This document shows, one piece after another, positions 1 to 8,608 of a stretch of DNA of 64,000 bases (positions are counted from its first letter, which is position 1; each line of letters opens with the position of its first letter). Under the pieces are notes generated by a model that was not told the DNA's origin, ran no database searches, and saw only the letters and a list, made by a program, of their open reading frames with translations. The stretch comes from UBA1258 sp963643225. GTDB taxonomy: Bacteria > Bacillota > Clostridia > Lachnospirales > Lachnospiraceae. The stretch is from NCBI GenBank assembly GCA_963643225.1, contig CAVIIX010000009.1, positions 1-64,000 on the forward strand, read 5' to 3'. A program made the position numbers and the translations under genes.

Positions 1-69
1 GTAACCCAGCACCTCGTTCAAGAGCACCCACTGCCTAAAGGCAGTGGGTTTTCTTTAGCTTTTATAAAT
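1..69. repeat. Interspersed repeat family A, copy 1 (cut by window edge)
   Basis: This is the hairpin end of a roughly 140-bp structured repeat. The segment CCCACTGCC-TAAA-GGCAGTGGG is a stem-loop followed by TTTTATAAA. Near-identical sequence recurs at 34011-34148, 34966-35110 and 36729-36790, and in inverted orientation at 6716-6856 and 37972-38114. The copy is cut by the start of the window. Confidence 0.75.
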
Positions 70-112
70 TTCTTCTCCGTTAGGTGCTCACCCTGCCAGG
101 TATGGCTTTTTG

Positions 113-167
113 CTCTATAGGAAGCACAGCTTTCACGCTTTAACTTATCACGATATTTCCTATAGAG
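113..167. repeat. Inverted repeat with 11-bp arms downstream of acpP
   Basis: The arms CTCTATAGGAA (113-123) and TTCCTATAGAG (157-167) are exact reverse complements separated by 33 bp. The element lies between repeat A copy 1 and the acpP terminator. It resembles the TATATGGAATTG hairpins of repeat family B in layout but is not the same sequence. Its function is unknown. Confidence 0.4.
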
Positions 168-168
168 T

Positions 169-200
169 AAAAAAACTCCGGCAATTCACATGCCGGAGCC
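169..200 (-). terminator. Rho-independent terminator of the acpP operon
   Basis: On the minus strand the 8-bp stem TGCCGGAG/CTCCGGCA (176-183 with 191-198) is followed by a run of T. It lies about 15 bp downstream of the acpP stop codon and fits an intrinsic terminator. Confidence 0.8.
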
Positions 201-213
201 TTCTAAATTTGCC

Positions 214-444
214 TTACTGATCTGTATATTTTTTAATAAATTCCATTACATCGCCGACTGTCTGAATGCCTTCAAGCTCTTCAGGATCAAGTTCAATTGA
301 ATATTCCTCTTCAAAAGCCATTACCAATTCAAGAAGATCAAGGGAATCAACACCCAAATCATCCTTAAAGGAAGTCTCCTCTGTAATTTCAACATCATCA
401 ATGTTTAACTGTTCTTCAATAATCTCAACAATTCGATCTAACAT
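214..444 (-). CDS. acpP: Acyl carrier protein
   Basis: Small acidic carrier protein of 76 residues that holds growing acyl chains on a phosphopantetheine arm for fatty acid and phospholipid synthesis in the cytoplasm. The sequence shows the DSL motif (GVDSLDLLEL), whose serine is the attachment site, and the usual acidic four-helix pattern. I start at MLDRIVEII rather than at an upstream codon because AAGGAGAGGCA lies just before this ATG and the family begins here. The gene follows trmN6 on the same strand with a gap of about 75 bp. A clear terminator follows. The ID is firm; whether it serves general fatty acid synthesis or a special pathway is not visible, since no fab genes are adjacent. 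Confidence 0.93.
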   Translation of the reverse strand: MLDRIVEIIEEQLNIDDVEITEETSFKDDLGVDSLDLLELVMAFEEEYSIELDPEELEGIQTVGDVMEFIKKYTDQ

Positions 445-518
445 TGCCTCTCCTTTTGTTACAAATACTTGCTTAATGCTCTTATTTAAGCAAAGTATAG
501 GTTTAATTATTTGCTTTG

Positions 519-1256
519 TCAATATCCATATATATCAACTATATCTTCAGTATATACACCCTGCTGTTTATAAATTATTAACGGCTTTTCAACACTCATT
601 CTCGGCCTTCCTCCACGAGTGGCTTCAATGAGCACCATATTTGGTTCTTTATCTACAAAAGGATACACAAGCTGCATTCTTTTAGGTTCCAGCTTATATT
701 TTAAGAGAGTTTCAAAAATTTCTGCAAGTCTGAAGGGGCGATGCACCAAAAACAAACTTCCTCCTGGCTTTAATAAATCTCTTGAAGCCTTTGCCACGTC
801 ATCAAAAGTGCACATTACTTCATGCCTTGCAATCGCCATTGCATCGTCTGGATTTTCAAGACCGTGTTTGCCTATCATATATGGCGGATTACAGGTTACT
901 GCGTCAAAAGAAGCCTTTTTAAAATATTTATCTGCTTCCTTAACATCCCCTACAGTGATATTTATTCTATCCTGTAAGTCATTTAATAAAACGCTTCTTT
1001 TTGCCATGTCGGCAGATGCTTCCTGAATTTCCAAAGCATCGATGTGTGAAGCCTCTGTCTTTGCCGAAAGCAAAATCGGAATAATGCCTGTGCCCGTACA
1101 TAAATCCATAACTGTTGCATTTTTCTTAACGTGTACAAATCCCGATAAAAGTACTGCATCCATTCCAAAACAGAAGCGTCCCGGATCCTGTATTATTTTT
1201 AAATTATTTCTTTCCAAATCATCGATTCGTTCCGAGTCTAAAAGCTTAACTTCCAA
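519..1256 (-). CDS. trmN6: tRNA1(Val) (adenine37-N6)-methyltransferase family protein
   Basis: SAM-dependent methyltransferase of 245 residues. It carries the Rossmann motif I DLCTGTG (residues 51-57) and the N6-adenine/amino-methyltransferase motif NPPY (123-126). The N-terminal DDLERNNLKIIQD stretch is typical of the TrmN6/YfiC (Bacillus YabB) group, which methylates the base next to the anticodon of tRNA-Val. Length is normal. It starts 2 bp after the ricT stop, matching the conserved Bacillus-type order yaaR, holB, ricT (yaaT), trmN6 (yabB), so it is probably co-transcribed. The fold is firm; the exact tRNA substrate is known only from relatives. Confidence 0.85.
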   Translation of the reverse strand: MEVKLLDSERIDDLERNNLKIIQDPGRFCFGMDAVLLSGFVHVKKNATVMDLCTGTGIIPILLSAKTEASHIDALEIQEASADMAKRSVLLNDLQDRINITVGDVKEADKYFKKASFDAVTCNPPYMIGKHGLENPDDAMAIARHEVMCTFDDVAKASRDLLKPGGSLFLVHRPFRLAEIFETLLKYKLEPKRMQLVYPFVDKEPNMVLIEATRGGRPRMSVEKPLIIYKQQGVYTEDIVDIYGY

Positions 1257-1258
1257 GG

Positions 1259-2137
1259 TTAGTTCTCCAGGCCCTCAAATTCCAGCTTTTCTTCTTTGGT
1301 AAGTTCAATGCGTCTGTTTTTTCTGCGTTTAAAGGTAAGTTCTTCAGGCTTATATTCCCTCAATTCCTTTTCGTCGTTTTCTTCAACGATTACCTTTACA
1401 AGCTGTCTTAATACATTAACGGAATGCACCAGACCTTTTTGGTTTTCTGCATTAATCGTAACTTCATCTCCTACGTTTGGAAGGTTTTTGTTTAATTCCT
1501 CGTATGTCTCCTGCTCGTTTTTAAGACAGCACATAAGCCTTCCGCACACGCCTGAAATCTTTGTGGCATTTAGGGAAAGATTCTGTTCTTTTGCCATCTT
1601 AATGGAAACAGGCTGAAAATCTGCCATGTAGGTGTTACAGCAGAGAGGACGGCCGCATATACCGATACCGCCTCTTAATTTTGCCTCGTCACGTACTCCC
1701 ACCTGGCGCATTTCAATACGTGTATGAAATACTGCCGCAAGATCCTTTACAAGCTCTCTGAAGTCTACTCTTCCGTCGCTGAAATAGTAGAATAAAATTT
1801 TATTGTTATCAAAGGTATATTCTGCATTAATAAGCTTCATGGGAAGATTTCTTTTTTCAATCTTCTCTTTACAGATAGGTAAAGCTTCCTGTTCCTTTCT
1901 TCTGTTGTTTGCTTCTCTTTCATCATCTGCAGGGGTAGCCACTCTTATAACACTCTTCAAGGGAGGAATTATCTTTTCATCCTCCACTTCGCATACACCC
2001 AGCACTACCGTACCATATTCAAGACCTCTTGCGGTCTCTACGATTACGTGTTCATCTCTTTTAATTTCCAAGTCTTTTGGAGCAAAATAATAAACCTTGC
2101 CCGCTTCCCGAAAACGTACGCCTACTACTTTAGTCAT
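1259..2137 (-). CDS. ricT: RicT (YaaT/PSP1 domain) RNA-processing regulator
   Basis: This 292-residue PSP1-domain protein matches RicT (YaaT), a member of the RicAFT complex. In Bacillus that complex binds RNase Y, promotes mRNA maturation and affects sporulation, competence and biofilm formation. The central cysteine set is present: Cys161, Cys166 and Cys167 in CGRPLCC, and Cys198, Cys203 and Cys204 in CGRLMCC. These fit the iron-sulfur ligands described for the family. The C-terminal tail is basic, then acidic. It sits between holB (6 bp upstream) and trmN6 (2 bp downstream), an ancient order in Firmicutes. RicA and RicF are not in this window. Confidence 0.9.
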   Translation of the reverse strand: MTKVVGVRFREAGKVYYFAPKDLEIKRDEHVIVETARGLEYGTVVLGVCEVEDEKIIPPLKSVIRVATPADDEREANNRRKEQEALPICKEKIEKRNLPMKLINAEYTFDNNKILFYYFSDGRVDFRELVKDLAAVFHTRIEMRQVGVRDEAKLRGGIGICGRPLCCNTYMADFQPVSIKMAKEQNLSLNATKISGVCGRLMCCLKNEQETYEELNKNLPNVGDEVTINAENQKGLVHSVNVLRQLVKVIVEENDEKELREYKPEELTFKRRKNRRIELTKEEKLEFEGLEN

Positions 2138-2143
2138 TACTTT

Positions 2144-3133
2144 TTATTTCTCCTGTATCGTTAAAAATAACAATTCCATTGTTAAGTCAAAATTGACATT
2201 GGCATTAAGTCGTCTCTTTGCTGCTTCAACGGCTTCTATAATTTCCTCAACTCCCTCATAGGAAGTCTTTTCTGCCACCTTCTTAATATACTGTAACTCT
2301 TCCTTAAAAATCAAGCCATTAGGGTCAGCGGTTGCCTTAAAAAGCAGCACATCCCTGTACCACACCATTATTATATCAAGATAGTCTTTGATATCCGCTT
2401 TTAATTCAGAAGCTCTCTTTACACATGCAGTAAGTTCCGAGACATCCATGGTCTTTACATTTTTAAGCATGTTAAGCACATCGTTTTTGATAGTGTCAAA
2501 GTCTTCATTGGAAGCCAGATTCTTTGCTTTTCCTATGTTGCCCCTTGAAAAAGCGACACACACATCCGCCTTATAATCAGGCACCTTTATTTCTTCCATT
2601 AAAAATTTTTTAACCAGCTCGTCTCTTACAGGCTTTAAATTAAGCATTACCGCTCTGCTTAAAATTGTAGGAAGAAGCTCTTCGGCATTTGTCACCAAAA
2701 GTAAAATCACCGCATATTCCGGCGGTTCCTCAAAGGTTTTAAGTAGTGCGTTCTGAGCCTGCTGATTCATCTTTTCAGCTTCATTTATTATGTATATTTT
2801 TTTTCGCCCTCTGAAGGGTTTAATGTTAATGTCGCCGTTTACCTGATTTCGTATATCGTCAATGCCAATAAGATTTGGCTTTTCATGAGTCACGTAAATA
2901 ATATCTGGATTGTTATCCGTAAGAGCCTGTATACAGCTTGGACATTTTCCGCAGGGTCTTTCACCTTCGCCTTCGCACAAGAGCGCCTGTGCAAAAACTC
3001 TGGCTATAAATTCTTTACCCGCATATTTTTCACCACACAGAATATAGGCATGAGATACCTTCTCCTGCTCTATTGCTTTAGTTAAATGTTCATTTATCTG
3101 TTCCTGACCGACAATATCTTTAAACCCCGGCAT
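2144..3133 (-). CDS. holB: DNA polymerase III subunit delta prime
   Basis: Clamp-loader subunit of 329 residues with an AAA+ fold. The P-loop region is degenerate (GEKYAGKE, about 34-41), as expected for the non-hydrolysing delta prime subunit. A zinc-binding cysteine cluster (Cys53, Cys61, Cys64, Cys67) follows, as in DnaX/HolB. The sensor-1 region LLLVTNAEELLPTILSRA is clear. It works with DnaX and HolA to load the sliding clamp. It lies between yaaR and ricT, the usual Firmicutes position, with gaps of 14 and 6 bp. Confidence 0.92.
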   Translation of the reverse strand: MPGFKDIVGQEQINEHLTKAIEQEKVSHAYILCGEKYAGKEFIARVFAQALLCEGEGERPCGKCPSCIQALTDNNPDIIYVTHEKPNLIGIDDIRNQVNGDINIKPFRGRKKIYIINEAEKMNQQAQNALLKTFEEPPEYAVILLLVTNAEELLPTILSRAVMLNLKPVRDELVKKFLMEEIKVPDYKADVCVAFSRGNIGKAKNLASNEDFDTIKNDVLNMLKNVKTMDVSELTACVKRASELKADIKDYLDIIMVWYRDVLLFKATADPNGLIFKEELQYIKKVAEKTSYEGVEEIIEAVEAAKRRLNANVNFDLTMELLFLTIQEK

Positions 3134-3147
3134 TTATACCCCTTATA

Positions 3148-3588
3148 TCAAGTGAAGATATCAAGAATCAGTCCTCTTATATCTCCGATTTTCTGTAATA
3201 TGGAAATGTTGTCCTTTTCTTCCTTCATTAATTCCTTTGCAAGCGCATCCAGATTTTCATCCACAAGTCTTATAATGCCGTAGACTCTGTGACGACCTTT
3301 TCTGTCTAGGAAATTTTCTCTTGAAAAAGAATGGGATCTTGACACAACCTCATTCATGAAGTCTTTAATAAGGCTTCTGTATTTTCGCATATCCTTTATG
3401 TCTTTTTTCTTGGCTATCTTCTCTCCCTGCATGGTAATTTCTTCCATGAGTGAAGTAAGCCGCACCTGCAAATCCTCTTCTGAAATCTTACTCATGAGCA
3501 TAAACTTAAAGTCGTCATTCGTTTTCTGCACATTGTTGGTTTCATAAGTCGGATTAGCCTGAGTAATCTGAGAAATTTTAACGTCCAT
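3148..3588 (-). CDS. yaaR: YaaR family protein (DUF327)
   Basis: Helical protein of 146 residues matching the YaaR/DUF327 family, which in Firmicutes lies directly upstream of holB. The sequence shows a disordered N terminus and then charged helices with the family signature around YRSLIKDFMNEVV and a DRKGRHRVYGIIRLVDENLD segment. The molecular function of the family is not established. The ID rests on the signature and the conserved order. It is packed 3 bp after the kinase-like gene. Confidence 0.82.
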   Translation of the reverse strand: MDVKISQITQANPTYETNNVQKTNDDFKFMLMSKISEEDLQVRLTSLMEEITMQGEKIAKKKDIKDMRKYRSLIKDFMNEVVSRSHSFSRENFLDRKGRHRVYGIIRLVDENLDALAKELMKEEKDNISILQKIGDIRGLILDIFT

Positions 3589-3591
3589 AGG

Positions 3592-4179
3592 CTACCCCAT
3601 GTTTTTCTTTAAATATGCCTCAATTTCTTTCAAACATACTGAAAGCTCGTTGTTTACAAAGCGTTTCTTTATGCCGGCTTCCTTTATCTTTTCTTCACTG
3701 AAGTCTTTTGAGTCTGCCAAAAATCTTCTGCACATTTCTTCGTATTTTGGAAATTCCTGTTTTCTTTCACGATTCAGTGCTCTTTGAAGTCTCACGCCGT
3801 CATCCAAATCCACCAAAACCGGAATAATCATTTCTTTCCCATAATATTCACAGATTTTTAAATAGGATTCAATGGTACCGATTGTGATGTAATTTTTATC
3901 TTCCTTAATCTGTCCATCATCGGCCGTAAAATATCTCCAGGGCCCATGCACCGTTTCATAACATCTGTCTTCAATTATCTTGCCGGCTCTTCTTAGTCTC
4001 TGAAAACCCGCTTCATCTGTAAAGATATATTCCTGACCGTTTTTTTCGCCCTCTCTTATGGGGCGCGTGGTGTATGAGACTATTGTGTTAAAGGAAAAAT
4101 CGCTCTTAAGCAAAAGCTCTTTGAAAATCGTATCCTTTCCTGTTGAGCTTTTCCCCATTATATAAACTATCTTAGACAC
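3592..4179 (-). CDS. Guanylate kinase-like P-loop protein
   Basis: This 195-residue protein has a P-loop (GKSSTGKDT, about 9-17) and the guanylate-kinase signature YTTRPIREGEKNGQEYIF. In GMP kinases that signature contributes nucleotide-binding residues. It could phosphorylate GMP or a related nucleotide. The P-loop ends in Asp-Thr rather than the usual Ser/Thr-Thr, and the central part is divergent, so it may be a second copy rather than the essential gmk. It belongs to the HD protein - this gene - yaaR - holB run with gaps of 2 to 3 bp. Confidence 0.75.
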   Translation of the reverse strand: MSKIVYIMGKSSTGKDTIFKELLLKSDFSFNTIVSYTTRPIREGEKNGQEYIFTDEAGFQRLRRAGKIIEDRCYETVHGPWRYFTADDGQIKEDKNYITIGTIESYLKICEYYGKEMIIPVLVDLDDGVRLQRALNRERKQEFPKYEEMCRRFLADSKDFSEEKIKEAGIKKRFVNNELSVCLKEIEAYLKKNMG

Positions 4180-4181
4180 CT

Positions 4182-4688
4182 TTATGCCCTTACCTTCTTT
4201 TTAATAAGCTTGTGAAGCTTGTTTAATCTTAATGATTCTATCGTGGATACATATTTATCGGCAGCAGTTACCACCCAGGCTTCCCTGCAAGTTGGAATAT
4301 GGCGGAATGTAAGTGGCCACATATGAGAATCGATTATGTTTCTTTCCCTGCCGGTTAACCTATATTCCTTTGCCGCATTCTTTAATGCGATACCCGGATG
4401 ATAAAAGCCATGAAGATTTTTAAGCCCACAGTGCTCAGGCGAATGCCAGTCATACAGGAAATAATCATGAAGCAGCGCTCCCCTTGCAAGCTCTCTTTCC
4501 TTACAGTTCAAATGAAGCTTTCTGTTAAGCCATATGCTTGCATAGGCCACCTTAATCGAATGCTTCATAACCGACACATCCGAATGCTGGATATGCTTAT
4601 TAGAGCTCAAAAAATTCTTTGAATGGAAAATATCATTACCGTATTTATGTATGTCTCTTCTGATATTAAAGTTCTTAGTATTTTTCAT
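4182..4688 (-). CDS. HD domain phosphohydrolase-like protein
   Basis: Protein of 168 residues with the metal-binding pattern of HD-domain phosphohydrolases: an early His (MKHSIKVAY), the HD pair in ALLHDYFLYDW, a His in HPGIAL and a distal DSHMWPL. Members act on nucleotides or other phosphorylated small molecules; the substrate here is unknown. It is the first gene of the minus-strand run that continues into the kinase-like gene 2 bp later. The pairing with a nucleotide-kinase-like neighbour hints at nucleotide metabolism, which is inference only. Confidence 0.75.
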   Translation of the reverse strand: MKNTKNFNIRRDIHKYGNDIFHSKNFLSSNKHIQHSDVSVMKHSIKVAYASIWLNRKLHLNCKERELARGALLHDYFLYDWHSPEHCGLKNLHGFYHPGIALKNAAKEYRLTGRERNIIDSHMWPLTFRHIPTCREAWVVTAADKYVSTIESLRLNKLHKLIKKKVRA

Positions 4689-4750
4689 AGTTTACATCCG
4701 CCTTCAATAATACCATAAAATTATATTTCCACACAATTATTCTTTAATTT

Positions 4751-4791
4751 TTAGTAGAGCCGTAGCGAAGCGGATTACGAATATCCTTGAC
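4751..4791. repeat. Family A repeat fragment (GCGGATTACGAATATC end)
   Basis: The stretch TAGTAGAGCCGTAGCGAAGC followed by GGATTACGAATATCCTTGAC matches the non-hairpin end of repeat family A at 38071-38114 and, inverted, at 34966-35010. It lies upstream of the heparinase-like gene and ends in TTGACA, which resembles a -35 box. Confidence 0.6.
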
Positions 4792-4819
4792 ATCTTGTTT
4801 CACAATCTTTCTAAATTTT

Positions 4820-4848
4820 CTTTAGTTTTTAAAAATATCAAGTATAAT
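4820..4848 (+). promoter_or_regulatory. Likely sigma-A promoter of the heparinase-like gene
   Basis: A perfect TATAAT (4843-4848) lies 30 bp before the start codon. The matching -35 region (about 4820-4826) is T-rich and weak. The call rests on the -10 box and its position. Confidence 0.4.
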
Positions 4849-4877
4849 TATTTCAGGTCATATTTTAGGAGGAAGCT

Positions 4878-6701
4878 GTGTTTACTGAAATAGTAAAAGA
4901 ATATAAGGGTTCACTTTTAAACTTTGTGCCATACCCGACAATTGAAAATAGAGAAGCTTATGAAAGGATTCCTGCTTCTGTAAAAGAAAACTGTATAAAG
5001 ACTGCAGAAGGCTATTTAGAATATGAATTTAAAGCAATTCCCATAACCGCTTTTCTTGAATATACAAGAAACGGTAACCGTTCAAATTTTGAAAGCCTTA
5101 ATTTTTCAAAGCGTCACGCTCTCAATGCTCTTATTCTTGGGGAATGTATTGAAAATAAAGGCCGTTTCATGGATGATATTTTAAATGGTATTTTTTCAAT
5201 ATGCGAAGAATCCACCTGGTGCCTCCCTGCTCATAATTCATACGAACGAGGCAAGCCTTCTATCAATCTTCCGGACGTGACAGATCCTGTTATTGATTTG
5301 TTTGCGGCAGAAACCGGTGCACTTCTTTCAATGGCTTTCTACCTTTTATCCACAAGCTTTGATAAAATCAATCCCTTTATCAACAAAATGATTCTTGCAC
5401 GTGTGGAAGAAAGAATATACAGGCCCTTTATAAACCGCCACTTCTGGTGGATGGGTAACGGCTCTGAGCCCATGTGTAACTGGACGGTGTGGTGCCTTCA
5501 AAATGTGCTTTTGTCTGTTTTCTTAAATCCCGATTCAGACAATGACTTAAGAATGAAAACCCTTGAAAAGGCTTCCTACGGCATCGACTGCTTTTTAAAG
5601 GATTACGGTGATGACGGCTGCTGTGACGAGGGCGCCCTCTATTACGGTCACTCCGCTTTGTGCCTTTATAACTGCATGTTCATTTTAGACAGTGTAACAG
5701 GCGGAGCTTTTAAGCCCTTATTCAGCGAAAGAAAAATTAAAAACATAGCTACATACATTTTTAATGTTAACGTTTCAGATAAATACTATTTTAACTTTGC
5801 CGACTGTTCTGCCTGTATCGACAGAGCCGGAGCAAGGGAATATCTCTTTGCAAAGGCAGTCGGAAGCCTTGAAATGATGCGCTTTGCGGCCCTTGATTAT
5901 AAAAAGGCTAAAGAAAACAAGGACACAAAAAACGAAGGCGAATTAAATTTATTTTATTTAATTCAGGATCTTTTCACTTCAGAAGAAATGCTTTCCTTTG
6001 ATACGAATAGTCCTTTAATTCACCCTGACTGTTATTATGAGAGCGTAGGACTTTTTATTGCTCACGGTTTGAAATTTTCTTTGGCTGTAAAAGCAGGTGA
6101 CAACAACGACTCCCATAACCATAACGACACCGGAAGCGTAATAGTCTACAAGGAAGGTAAGCCTGTATTAATCGACGTGGGTGTTGAAACCTACACGCAG
6201 AAAACCTTCTCTGATAAACGCTACGATATCTGGACCATGCAGTCTGCTTATCACAACCTTCCCACCATAAATGGCGTGATGCAGCATGCAGGGCAAGCCT
6301 ACCGGGCAACCGATGTAACATACTTTTTAAGTGATTCCGTTTCAGATATAAAAATGGATATAGCAAAAGCCTATCCAAAGGAAGCTAAAATAAATTCCTT
6401 TTTACGTCACGTTTCTTTATACAAAAACAAGCAGATTGTAATTGAAGATAAAATAGAATTTAAATCAGGCGATTGTAACGATAATTCTTATTTCCTAAGT
6501 TTTATGACCTCAGAAAAGCCTGAAATCAATTCAAACGAGGTAATTTTAGGAAATGCAAAGCTTCAGTTTATAGGAGACGCCCTTATTTCCTACGAAACCA
6601 TCCCTATCACAGACGAGCGTTTAAAATGGGCCTGGAAGCATGATATTTACAGAATCATCGTCACCCCAAAAGCTGAAAAGCTTATGACAATAATTATGTA
6701 A
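4878..6701 (+). CDS. Heparinase II/III family protein (polysaccharide lyase-like)
   Basis: Protein of 607 residues with an N-terminal alpha-helical toroid-like part and a C-terminal heparinase II/III beta-sandwich. The hallmark DNNDSHNHNDTGSVIVYKEG is followed by PVLIDVGVETYT and a SAYHNLPTINGVMQ stretch. These enzymes cleave uronic-acid polysaccharides by beta-elimination. There is no signal peptide, so it probably acts on imported oligosaccharides. The start is GTG, chosen because AGGAGGA lies a few bases upstream. It stands alone: a family A repeat lies on each side and no lyase partner or transporter is adjacent. The exact substrate cannot be read from the sequence. Confidence 0.82.
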   Translation: MFTEIVKEYKGSLLNFVPYPTIENREAYERIPASVKENCIKTAEGYLEYEFKAIPITAFLEYTRNGNRSNFESLNFSKRHALNALILGECIENKGRFMDDILNGIFSICEESTWCLPAHNSYERGKPSINLPDVTDPVIDLFAAETGALLSMAFYLLSTSFDKINPFINKMILARVEERIYRPFINRHFWWMGNGSEPMCNWTVWCLQNVLLSVFLNPDSDNDLRMKTLEKASYGIDCFLKDYGDDGCCDEGALYYGHSALCLYNCMFILDSVTGGAFKPLFSERKIKNIATYIFNVNVSDKYYFNFADCSACIDRAGAREYLFAKAVGSLEMMRFAALDYKKAKENKDTKNEGELNLFYLIQDLFTSEEMLSFDTNSPLIHPDCYYESVGLFIAHGLKFSLAVKAGDNNDSHNHNDTGSVIVYKEGKPVLIDVGVETYTQKTFSDKRYDIWTMQSAYHNLPTINGVMQHAGQAYRATDVTYFLSDSVSDIKMDIAKAYPKEAKINSFLRHVSLYKNKQIVIEDKIEFKSGDCNDNSYFLSFMTSEKPEINSNEVILGNAKLQFIGDALISYETIPITDERLKWAWKHDIYRIIVTPKAEKLMTIIM

Positions 6702-6715
6702 CAATGACGGGGTTG

Positions 6716-6856
6716 TTTTATAAAAGTTAAAGAGCACCCACTGCCTTTAGGCGGTGGGTGCTCTTGAATCAGGTGCTGGGTTCCAAGCCCAGTACCTCGT
6801 AATACACGCAGTGCCGCTTCTATATTGGCAAGAAGCGGATTGTAAATATCATTGAC
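6716..6856. repeat. Family A structured repeat, near full length (inverted)
   Basis: A 141-bp copy in the orientation TTTTATAAAAG ... ATCATTGAC. It holds three nested hairpins: CACCCACTGCC/GGCGGTGGGTG, a GGTGCTGGG...CCCAGTACC stem, and CCGCTTC...GAAGCGG. It starts 15 bp after the heparinase-like stop, so its first hairpin may act as that gene's terminator. Confidence 0.75.
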
Positions 6857-6871
6857 ACTTTTTTAGTTAGC

Positions 6872-8455
6872 TCAGAAGATATTTAAAAGATCACTGTATT
6901 CCTTTAATGCACCGTCTGTATCGTGGGCAAGAACCTTTTTAGCAAGTACTTTACCAAGCTGTACGCCTTCCTGGTCGAAGGAGTTTACATTCCAGATGAA
7001 GCCCTGGAACATAATCTTGTTTTCAAAGTGTGAGAGCAATGCACCAAGTGATTCTGGTGTAAGCTTATCACCTACGATGATGCTTGAAGGACGTCCGCCT
7101 TCAAAGTTTTTGTTTCTGTTTTCATCATCCTTACCGCATGCGAAAGCAACAATCTGTGCTGCAACGTTAGCGCAAAGCTTCTGCTGAGAAGTGCTGCCCT
7201 GAATGTCAACGTCGGTTCCAATCTGGGAATTTCTAAAGCCAATGAACTCTAAAGGAATAATATCGGTACCCTGGTGTAATAACTGATAGAAGGAATGCTG
7301 ACCATTTGTACCGGGTTCACCAAAAATAACAGGACCTGTTACATAATCGATAGGCTCTCCGAATCTGTTAACCGACTTGCCGTTTGATTCCATATCCGCC
7401 TGCTGTAAGTGGGCAGGAAAACGGGAAAGTGCCTGAGAGTAAGGAAGTACTGCTGTAGCACCATAGCCTAAAATATTTCTTTCATATACACCGATTAATG
7501 CATCAAGCATTGCCGGGTTCTTTAAAATGTCTGCATTCTTTGCAAGCTTATCTTCTTCTGCTGCGCCTTCAAGGAAGCGTGCAAATACTTCAGGACCGAA
7601 TGCCAATGATAAAACAGCTCCGCCTACAGCTGAAGTGGAAGAGAAACGGCCACCGATAAAGTCATCCATAAAGAATGCTGCAAGATAATCCTCGCTCTTT
7701 GCTAAAGGTGAAGTCTCACTTGTAACAGCTACCATGTGCTTGGAAGCATCAAGGCCTGCCTTCTTTAAAGCATCCTTTACAAAGGATTCATTTGTAAGCG
7801 TTTCAAGTGTAGTACCTGACTTTGATACAAGTACGAAAAGCGAATGTGCAACGTCTACAGAATTAAGAACTGCAGCAGCATCATCAGGATCAACGTTTGA
7901 AATGAATTTAGCTTCCATTTTAAAGTTGCCTGTCTGCTTTGCCCAGTTTTCTAGAGCAAGATACATAGCTCTGGGGCCAAGGTCTGAACCGCCGATACCA
8001 ATCTGTACTACAGTTGTAAACTTTTCACCCTTTGCATTTGCGATTTCACCTGCGTGAACCTTATTTGCAAATTCGGCAATTTTCTTTTGCTGGCTTACGT
8101 AAAATTCTCTCTTGTCTACACCGTCAGCTACTACCTTATCGCCTAACTGACCTCTTGTTAACTGGTGTAATACAAGTCTCTTTTCACCTGTGTTGATTAC
8201 TTCGCCATTGTATAAAGCAGCAAACTTATCTGTAAGCTCAGCTTCCTTGGCAAGTGAAGCAAGTGCCTTTAATATATCTTCATCAACTGCCTTTGCTGCA
8301 TAGTTAAAGCTCATGCCTGCTGCCATTGGAACACTGTAGCCTTTTACTCTTAAACCTCCGCTTTCGCCTGACATTACTTCTTTTAAGTTAACCTTCTTTG
8401 TGCTCTGTAAAGCCTTATAGCTTTCAAGAGTATCAAGATTTTTCCATGATGCCAT
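6872..8455 (-). CDS. pgi: Glucose-6-phosphate isomerase
   Basis: Interconverts glucose 6-phosphate and fructose 6-phosphate in glycolysis. The 527-residue protein carries both PGI signatures: VSKSGTTLETLTN and the catalytic GEPGTNGQHSFYQLLHQGT. The phosphate-binding QIGIGGSDLGPRAM is also clear. Its length fits the longer, E. coli-like PGI group rather than the shorter form of about 450 residues found in Bacillus. It is monocistronic, with an AGGAGG-like site before ATG. A repeat lies immediately downstream. Confidence 0.96.
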   Translation of the reverse strand: MASWKNLDTLESYKALQSTKKVNLKEVMSGESGGLRVKGYSVPMAAGMSFNYAAKAVDEDILKALASLAKEAELTDKFAALYNGEVINTGEKRLVLHQLTRGQLGDKVVADGVDKREFYVSQQKKIAEFANKVHAGEIANAKGEKFTTVVQIGIGGSDLGPRAMYLALENWAKQTGNFKMEAKFISNVDPDDAAAVLNSVDVAHSLFVLVSKSGTTLETLTNESFVKDALKKAGLDASKHMVAVTSETSPLAKSEDYLAAFFMDDFIGGRFSSTSAVGGAVLSLAFGPEVFARFLEGAAEEDKLAKNADILKNPAMLDALIGVYERNILGYGATAVLPYSQALSRFPAHLQQADMESNGKSVNRFGEPIDYVTGPVIFGEPGTNGQHSFYQLLHQGTDIIPLEFIGFRNSQIGTDVDIQGSTSQQKLCANVAAQIVAFACGKDDENRNKNFEGGRPSSIIVGDKLTPESLGALLSHFENKIMFQGFIWNVNSFDQEGVQLGKVLAKKVLAHDTDGALKEYSDLLNIF

Positions 8456-8548
8456 GTTAATTACCTCCTAATATAATCAAGTTAATCTTTTTCTTTCTAA
8501 AAATCCTTGCCTATTATACTCGATTAGTCAAGGTATTTCAAGATTAGG

Positions 8549-8577
8549 GGTTTTTTCTTTAAAAACTGTGTTATAAT
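8549..8577 (+). promoter_or_regulatory. Likely promoter of the TSCPD-murG pair
   Basis: An extended -10 element, TGTGTTATAAT (-10 at 8572-8577), lies 31 bp upstream of the TSCPD gene start. The -35 region is a T tract and poorly matched. Confidence 0.4.
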
Positions 8578-8608
8578 GTTTCAAAATATTTTCTCACGGA
8601 GGTGCTTT

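Noticed and set aside
6055..6378. 107-codon minus-strand frame inside the heparinase-like gene
   Set aside because: Arg/Leu/His-rich composition typical of a shadow frame; the plus strand carries the conserved motifs there.
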